A stretch of DNA of 64,000 nucleotides, taken from QPIN01 sp965224575. GTDB taxonomy: Bacteria; Pseudomonadota; Gammaproteobacteria; Methylococcales; Methylomonadaceae. The position numbers and the translations under genes are program-made. Below are positions 58,828-64,000 of this stretch, piece after piece (the first letter of the stretch is position 1; each line of letters opens with the position of its first letter). The DNA lies in assembly GCA_965224575.1 (NCBI GenBank), contig CBDCZQ010000001.1, positions 1-64,000 on the forward strand, written 5' to 3'. The notes under the pieces are model-generated. The model saw only the letters and a list, made by a program, of their open reading frames with translations. It was not told the DNA's origin and did no database searches.

Positions 58828-58926
58828 TATAATCCTCATGTATATATGTTTATGTATATACAATATCATGCAAACTTATAAATATAAAGTAATCGAAACT
58901 AAAAGCACTACCGAGAGCAATCAGCC

Positions 58927-61900
58927 ATGATGGTAACTTTCGTCTCCCAATGTCAGCACAAAGGCCTAAACAGAACACGCAGAGTATTAGATGCTTTTGC
59001 TAATCGAATAGGTAGCCGAACATGGCAAACCGTGATTACTGATGAAGGTTTGCAAGCTGTTAAAAAATTATTGAGAAAATCAGCGACTAAAAATACGGCG
59101 GTTTCTTGTCATTGGATAAGAAGCCGCAGTCGCAGTGAGTTTATTTGGCTGGTGGGAAATAGAGATAAATTTAATTCAGAGGGCTATGTACCAGTGAACT
59201 ATACACAACAAAAACAATTTATTGGTGAGAAGGAGCTTAACCCATACTATAAAGTAATTTCTTTAGCATCAGCAATAGCAGGATTATTTCATGATTTTGG
59301 AAAATCCAACCCTTTATTTCAAAAAAAATTAAATAAAAAACATAAGGGGAAAACATTTGAGCCTTACCGTCACGAATGGTTAAGTTTTAGGTTGTTTCAA
59401 GCGTTTGTTAAGGAGAAAACAGATAATGAATGGTTGAAGTCTTTAGTCACAGTAGATAACAATACAGAAAAATGGGTATTAAAAAACTTAATCAGAGATG
59501 GAATTGACGAGGACAATAACCCAATATTTGAAAGCTTTCCTCCGCTTGCGAAGTTGATTGCTTGGTTAATCGTTTCTCACCATCGATTACCTGTTTACCC
59601 ATCATCAACTGAATTCAGTAATAACCCACAATATCAAAATATTGATAACTGGTTAAATAATGAATTTAACGTTATTTGGAATGCAACAAATCATTGTGGT
59701 CATTTTACTCATCAAGATATAGCAATGAATTGGACATTAGAAAACCGAACGCCTTTCAATAGTGCTTTATGGCAAGTAAAAGCAAGTGAATTAGCTAAAG
59801 AAGCATTACTTCTACAAAAAGTAACCGTAGATTTGTTTAATCAACGCTTTATTGCTCATATGGCAAGAATGTGTCTGATGCTATCCGACCATTATTATTC
59901 AGCTAGTTCCGTTACAACAAAATGGCAGGATAGAAATTATAAATACTGGGCGAATACGGATGGCGATAAAGAATATAAACAAAAGCTAGATGAACATAAT
60001 ATTGGTGTTGCTAAAAATGCAAAATATTTAGTGGAAAATTTATCGACATTAAAAAATAATTTACCTTGTATTACGATCACTAAAAAATTCACGAAAGCTA
60101 GTTTTAAAAACGATGAAGAAAAAGAGATGTTTAGTTGGCAGGAAGATTCATATCAATTAGCCAAAAAGTTAAAGAAAAAAACATCAGTACGTGGTTTTTT
60201 TGGCATTAACATGGCTTCAACTGGCAAAGGTAAAACGATTGCTAATGCTAGGATTATGGCAGGATTGTCAGAAAAGGATAAATGTCGATTCAGCGTTGCT
60301 TTAGGTTTAAGAACGCTAACCTTACAAACAGGTAAAGCATTGGCTAAAATGCTAGAACTGAAAAAGGAGGATTATGGCATATTAATAGGTTCTCAAGCAG
60401 TACAAGGCCTTTTTACAAATCAACAAGAAAAAGAATCAGATAATTTCAATGGAAGTGAGTCTTCACAAGATTTATCTAAAGATCAAGACGTTATTTATAG
60501 CGGCATTGTTGATAATGAAATACTCACAAAATGGTTAGATAAAAGCCCTAAAATGCAAAAACTGATCAACGCTCCTCTTCTGGTGAGCACGATTGATCAT
60601 TTGATACCTGCTACAGAAGGTGTTCGAGGTGGTAAGCAAATAGCCCCCATGCTGCGATTATATACATCTGACCTTGTACTTGATGAACCTGATGATTTTG
60701 GTTTAAATGACTTACCCGCCTTATGTCGCTTAGTTAACTGGGCGGCCATGTTAGGTTCAAAAGTACTTTTATCAACAGCAACTATGCCCCCTGCATTGGT
60801 TATGGCATTATTTCAGGCATATCAACAAGGGTGGAAAACTTACACAGAAGTAAATAATAAAGAGGGAATGGAAGAAAAAATTTGTTGCGCTTGGTTCGAT
60901 GAGTTTTCAACACAGAAAAAAATGATCAGTGAAGGCTTTGCAAAAGAACATAATGAATTCATTAAAACTAGGATTGAATCATTGTCGAAAGATAGTACTG
61001 TGTTACGTAAGGCTGATTTTTTAGATATTAATTGTAATAACCCAGAAGATGCGATTACTGTCATGGCGGATAAAATCTCTCAAACTGCGCCTGATTTACA
61101 CAATAACCATCATCAAACAAATGAACTCGGGCAAACAATCAGCATTGGGCTAATCAAAGTCGCTAATATTAATCCTTTGATAGAATTAGCAAAAAAGCTA
61201 ATAAACATCCCACCTAAAGAGAATTATTGCCTTCATTATTGTGTTTATCACAGTAACTTTCCATTAGCAATTAGGCATCATATTGAGAGTAAGCTAGATG
61301 CTATTTTAACTCGTTATGATGAGCGAGCAATATGGCAACAAAATGAAATAAAAAAAGCGTTAAAACAAACTGAAAAACATCATATATTTATAGTATTAGC
61401 AACATCGGTGGCAGAAGTAGGGCGAGATCATGATTATGACTGGGTTATTACAGAACCAAGTTCTATACGCTCACTGATACAAATTGCAGGACGTATTCAA
61501 CGACATAGAAAAAAACCGCCTACTGAAAATAACTTTTTAATTTTTACAAAAAATATTAATGCGCTTAGAGGAAAAGAATTACCGTATGGAAAAAGTGTTT
61601 CAGGGTTTGAATCACTAGGGACTTACGGTAATAATCAGCGAGAGCTAATTGATACCAACATAAAAAATGTATTAGATGGTGAATATTTAGACCAAATTAA
61701 CGCTATACCTAGAATAAAATTCTTAGGTAAGTTAAAAAATGATACAGATAGACTACAAGGGAAATACAGTGATTTTATCGAAATGGAACATTGGGCTTTA
61801 TCTCAGCGCTTGTTAGGGACTGATAAGGAACAAGAAAATGCTAAATATTGGTGGGATAATGATTTGACTTGGTGTGCAGAAATACAAAAGCGTCAGCCTT

Positions 61901-62229
61901 TTAGGAAATCACAGCAAGATGAAAATTATGCACTTTGTATTAAAGGGGATAACGAGATTATTTGGTGCCTGCAAGATGTGAAAGATAATCATTATATTTA
62001 CCCTCCTGCGGGTAATTTTAAAACAATTGAAACGTTACAATTTTGCCAAGGTAACCAGCCTTGGTTTGATCTTAATGAAATAGAAATTTATAAAAACATG
62101 GAAAATGAGTTTGCTTATTCAAAACAAGAAATTAGTGAAAGATATGGGCAGTTAAGGTTGAGAGTGAAGAAGGATAAAGTAACTCAATGGTCTTATCATC
62201 ATTTTTTAGGAGTGTTTAATGAAAGATAA
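58927..62229 (+). CDS. cas3: type I-F Cas2-Cas3 fusion protein
   Basis: An 1,100-residue fusion specific to type I-F. Residues about 1-95 form the Cas2 domain (FVSQCQHKGLNRTRRVLDAF, HWIRSRSRSEFIWLVGNRDKF). Next comes the HD nuclease domain (LFHDFGKSNPLFQKKL, about residue 120), then the SF2 helicase with Walker A STGKGKT (about 430), Walker B LVLDEPDDF (about 585), LLSTATMPP and ATSVAEVGRDHDYDWVITEPSS plus IQIAGRIQRHRK. All main catalytic motifs look intact, so it should cut targets bound by the Csy complex and join Cas1 in adaptation. csy1 overlaps its end by 11 bp. Confidence 0.95.
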   Translation: MMVTFVSQCQHKGLNRTRRVLDAFANRIGSRTWQTVITDEGLQAVKKLLRKSATKNTAVSCHWIRSRSRSEFIWLVGNRDKFNSEGYVPVNYTQQKQFIGEKELNPYYKVISLASAIAGLFHDFGKSNPLFQKKLNKKHKGKTFEPYRHEWLSFRLFQAFVKEKTDNEWLKSLVTVDNNTEKWVLKNLIRDGIDEDNNPIFESFPPLAKLIAWLIVSHHRLPVYPSSTEFSNNPQYQNIDNWLNNEFNVIWNATNHCGHFTHQDIAMNWTLENRTPFNSALWQVKASELAKEALLLQKVTVDLFNQRFIAHMARMCLMLSDHYYSASSVTTKWQDRNYKYWANTDGDKEYKQKLDEHNIGVAKNAKYLVENLSTLKNNLPCITITKKFTKASFKNDEEKEMFSWQEDSYQLAKKLKKKTSVRGFFGINMASTGKGKTIANARIMAGLSEKDKCRFSVALGLRTLTLQTGKALAKMLELKKEDYGILIGSQAVQGLFTNQQEKESDNFNGSESSQDLSKDQDVIYSGIVDNEILTKWLDKSPKMQKLINAPLLVSTIDHLIPATEGVRGGKQIAPMLRLYTSDLVLDEPDDFGLNDLPALCRLVNWAAMLGSKVLLSTATMPPALVMALFQAYQQGWKTYTEVNNKEGMEEKICCAWFDEFSTQKKMISEGFAKEHNEFIKTRIESLSKDSTVLRKADFLDINCNNPEDAITVMADKISQTAPDLHNNHHQTNELGQTISIGLIKVANINPLIELAKKLINIPPKENYCLHYCVYHSNFPLAIRHHIESKLDAILTRYDERAIWQQNEIKKALKQTEKHHIFIVLATSVAEVGRDHDYDWVITEPSSIRSLIQIAGRIQRHRKKPPTENNFLIFTKNINALRGKELPYGKSVSGFESLGTYGNNQRELIDTNIKNVLDGEYLDQINAIPRIKFLGKLKNDTDRLQGKYSDFIEMEHWALSQRLLGTDKEQENAKYWWDNDLTWCAEIQKRQPFRKSQQDENYALCIKGDNEIIWCLQDVKDNHYIYPPAGNFKTIETLQFCQGNQPWFDLNEIEIYKNMENEFAYSKQEISERYGQLRLRVKKDKVTQWSYHHFLGVFNER

Positions 62230-63874
62230 AGTATTAGTTGATGAGTTTGTTGACCTTATAGACGGTTATAAGATTACCAAAATTGATGATTTAATTAAAA
62301 AGATTAAGTCGTACTTAAGCAGTTTAAGCATCAGTGACAGCAAAGAATTTGAGAAAGCATATTCAAATGCATTAGAGCCTGTTTTTTTGGATGCTTTAAA
62401 AGATCAGTTAACGGAAATGTATGATTTTAATTTTCCCCAAGCCTTTATCGAGTGGCAAGAGGAACAAAAAAGCGAACAATATAAATCTCAAAGCTTAAGA
62501 ACTAAGGTTGCCAATAAAGTAAAAAAAGAAATTACGGGTCAAAATACTAAGGAAAGCGTTAAACGAGTATTAAATCATTACAAACTAAGGTATGACTTAA
62601 ATACAGCTATTGAAACTGTTACACAAGGTTTGAATGATGAGCTAGTTCAAATTATTGTAGAGCAACAAGTAATATGGGAACAGCAACTTGATGAGATTAA
62701 TGAAAAATACGATTATGCAAATTGGCTAGACTGGGCAAGTAGTCATGCAACAAATGTTAGTTTTGCTACCCATATTGCCAAGCTAACTCATTCAGGGATT
62801 AGTGGTGCAAGTAATGTTTATTTTGATAGTGCAGGTGCGGAGGGTTATTTATCCACATCTACATTAAAGAATAAAGAAATAGAAATTAGCCAGACTAATA
62901 ATGCACTTGCACCTATCGGTAAATTATTACAATTAAAAGGCAATGAAGAGTCACTAAGTGAGCAATTAAAAGAAGGTGACCTCGCTGTTTTTGAAAAGTT
63001 TGCTAAAAATGATGAACAGTTAACTCAATGGAAAAATGGCTTTGAGGCTGTGTTTAAAGAAAAAGAGGTAGCAACTCATTATTTAGCAAAACAGCTCTAT
63101 TTTCCTATAAGTAATAATGATCAAGCGTGTGATGAAAAAAACTATCATTTAATTAACCCTATGGTGTCATCAAGCCTTGACCAATCTGTATTCGATAAAA
63201 TAAATTTTGTGAAATATAGCAAAGAAATGACTGAGGTCAGAAAACAGAAAAGAGAAGGGAAGTTTCATCAAGACATTCAAATATCACACCCTAATTTAGC
63301 CGCTTTAAAGGTGACAGCAAGTAATCATGGCAATGCATCACCTCTTAATGGAAAACGAAGTGGAAAGCGTTATTTATTACCCTCAATGCCACCCACTTGG
63401 CAAATAATACAAGCACCTCCTCTCAATCAGAAAACACTTTTCTCTGGTGAATTTGAAAAAAGAGCGTGGAAATCAACTAAAGAATTACAGAAATACCTTA
63501 TCAAATTGCAAAATAAAGAGTTTGGTAATAAAGCCATTCGGGATCATGTTAAGCAACAGATCAATAATGTGATCAACATTTTATTTGACTATGCTATAGA
63601 AATTCAGGATATGCCATCTAATTGGAGCGAGAATTCAAAATTGAAAGAAGCACATGCGCTATGGCTTGATAATGGTAAAGAAGATCAAACTTTCCAAGAA
63701 AAAAGAAAAAGCGGTCAGTGGCAAGATGAGGTATGTCAGGACTTTGGATTATGGATGAACAGTAAATTAAGTAATAAGGATATGAAACTAGTGCTATTTG
63801 AAAAAAACAAATGGGCTAAGCTTTTGAAAAACCGCCTTAGTTTATTCGATAAGGGATGGGAGGAAAACAAGTGA
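62219..63874 (+). CDS. csy1: type I-F Cascade subunit Csy1 (Cas8f), long form
   Basis: A 551-residue large subunit of the Csy surveillance complex, which recognises the PAM and holds the crRNA 5' end with Csy2. Recognisable family parts are NVSFATHIAKLTHSGISGAS, KQLYFPISN with YHLINPMVSSSLDQ, HQDIQISHPNLAALKVTASNH and KRYLLPSMPPTWQ. The common Csy1 is nearer 430 residues; the extra length here is mostly in an N-terminal helical region of about 150 residues, as in the longer I-F branch. It overlaps cas3 by 11 bp and csy2 by 4 bp. Confidence 0.9.
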   Translation: MKDKVLVDEFVDLIDGYKITKIDDLIKKIKSYLSSLSISDSKEFEKAYSNALEPVFLDALKDQLTEMYDFNFPQAFIEWQEEQKSEQYKSQSLRTKVANKVKKEITGQNTKESVKRVLNHYKLRYDLNTAIETVTQGLNDELVQIIVEQQVIWEQQLDEINEKYDYANWLDWASSHATNVSFATHIAKLTHSGISGASNVYFDSAGAEGYLSTSTLKNKEIEISQTNNALAPIGKLLQLKGNEESLSEQLKEGDLAVFEKFAKNDEQLTQWKNGFEAVFKEKEVATHYLAKQLYFPISNNDQACDEKNYHLINPMVSSSLDQSVFDKINFVKYSKEMTEVRKQKREGKFHQDIQISHPNLAALKVTASNHGNASPLNGKRSGKRYLLPSMPPTWQIIQAPPLNQKTLFSGEFEKRAWKSTKELQKYLIKLQNKEFGNKAIRDHVKQQINNVINILFDYAIEIQDMPSNWSENSKLKEAHALWLDNGKEDQTFQEKRKSGQWQDEVCQDFGLWMNSKLSNKDMKLVLFEKNKWAKLLKNRLSLFDKGWEENK

Positions 63875-64000
63875 ATAGCTATATCACATTAAGTCATATT
63901 CAAGTGCAAAGCGCGAATTGTGTTGCAGGTATAACCTATGGTTTCCCTGCAATTACCAGTTTTTTAGGTTTTGTACATGCTTTATCAAGAAAGCTACAGA
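63871..64000 (+). CDS. csy2: type I-F Cascade subunit Csy2 (Cas5f), 5' part only
   Basis: Starts with GTG at 63871 inside the csy1 stop (GTGA overlap) and runs off the right edge. The 43 visible residues read YITLSHIQVQSANCVAGITY then GFPAITSFLGFVHALSRKL, the Csy2 N-terminus. csy3, csy4 and the CRISPR array would be expected to follow outside the window. Confidence 0.9.
   Translation, partial: MNSYITLSHIQVQSANCVAGITYGFPAITSFLGFVHALSRKLQ

Noticed and set aside
58178..58930. 250-codon plus-strand open frame between cas1 and cas3
   Set aside because: Its sequence is the complement of vapBC, with no protein-like pattern; vapB and vapC on the minus strand are clearly coding.

Overview
This is a low-GC gammaproteobacterial chromosomal window with a patchwork of housekeeping genes, surface-protein genes and mobile or defence islands. 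SoxYZ, TusD/TusC-type sulfur-relay proteins, a PEP-CTERM protein, Rnf-type subunits, a GH57 branching enzyme and several toxin-antitoxin pairs point to a sulfur-oxidising or methanotroph-like gammaproteobacterium (Thiotrichales or Methylococcales type, or a related symbiont). No diagnostic carbon-metabolism gene is present, so the order is an inference.

Layout. 1-13.5 kb (minus strand): one giant secreted/adhesin-like gene (LEPR-type N-terminus, DUF4347, LamG, lamin-tail-like, FG-GAP and cadherin modules). It is open for about 8.2 kb at its 3' part, broken by many one-base indels in its 5' part, and runs off the left edge. 13.9-14.7 kb: a frameshifted LexA-like gene and a small membrane protein. 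14.9-20.6 kb (minus): a double AAA+ ATPase, a DUF2380/DUF3280-like protein, an unknown membrane-anchored protein and Ppx/GppA. 20.7-22.4 kb: a YadGH-type ABC exporter. 22.5-25.2 kb: two toxin-antitoxin pairs and a REP-associated tyrosine transposase (RAYT) surrounded by REP palindromes. 25.2-29.4 kb (minus): a DUF285-repeat surface protein with a nonsense codon near its start. 29.9-33.8 kb (minus): HepT/MntA, SoxYZ, ThiE, ThiD and a TIGR03790 protein. 33.9-38.4 kb (plus): a glycogen-flavoured group of DUF4912 protein, GH57 branching enzyme, a frameshifted YceI-like gene and an unusual double-CBM21/EEP-hydrolase fusion. 38.8-42 kb: PEP-CTERM protein, BepA-like protease, TusD and TusC. 42-48.3 kb (minus): polysaccharide genes (methyltransferase, WecG/TagA-type transferase, TIM-barrel protein, Gfo/Idh/MocA dehydrogenase, WecA-like transferase) with a dead IS481-type remnant among them. 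48.8-52.7 kb: HrpA helicase. 52.7-56 kb (minus): Rnf membrane core D-G-E-A plus a small Cys-rich membrane protein, without RnfB or RnfC nearby. 56.2-64 kb (plus): a type I-F CRISPR-Cas locus (WYL regulator with frameshift, cas1, cas2-3, csy1, start of csy2) with a VapBC pair on the opposite strand between cas1 and cas2-3. No CRISPR array lies in the window.

Two themes recur. First, many genes carry single-base indels (giant adhesin, lexA-like, yceI-like, methyltransferase, WYL regulator) or a nonsense codon (DUF285 protein). This fits either indel-prone sequencing or real decay and must be settled with reads. Second, short palindromic repeats of at least two families sit between genes, and two genes actually end inside REP sequence. 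The most interesting candidate systems are the CBM21-EEP fusion beside glycogen genes and the toxin-antitoxin pair embedded in the I-F cas locus.
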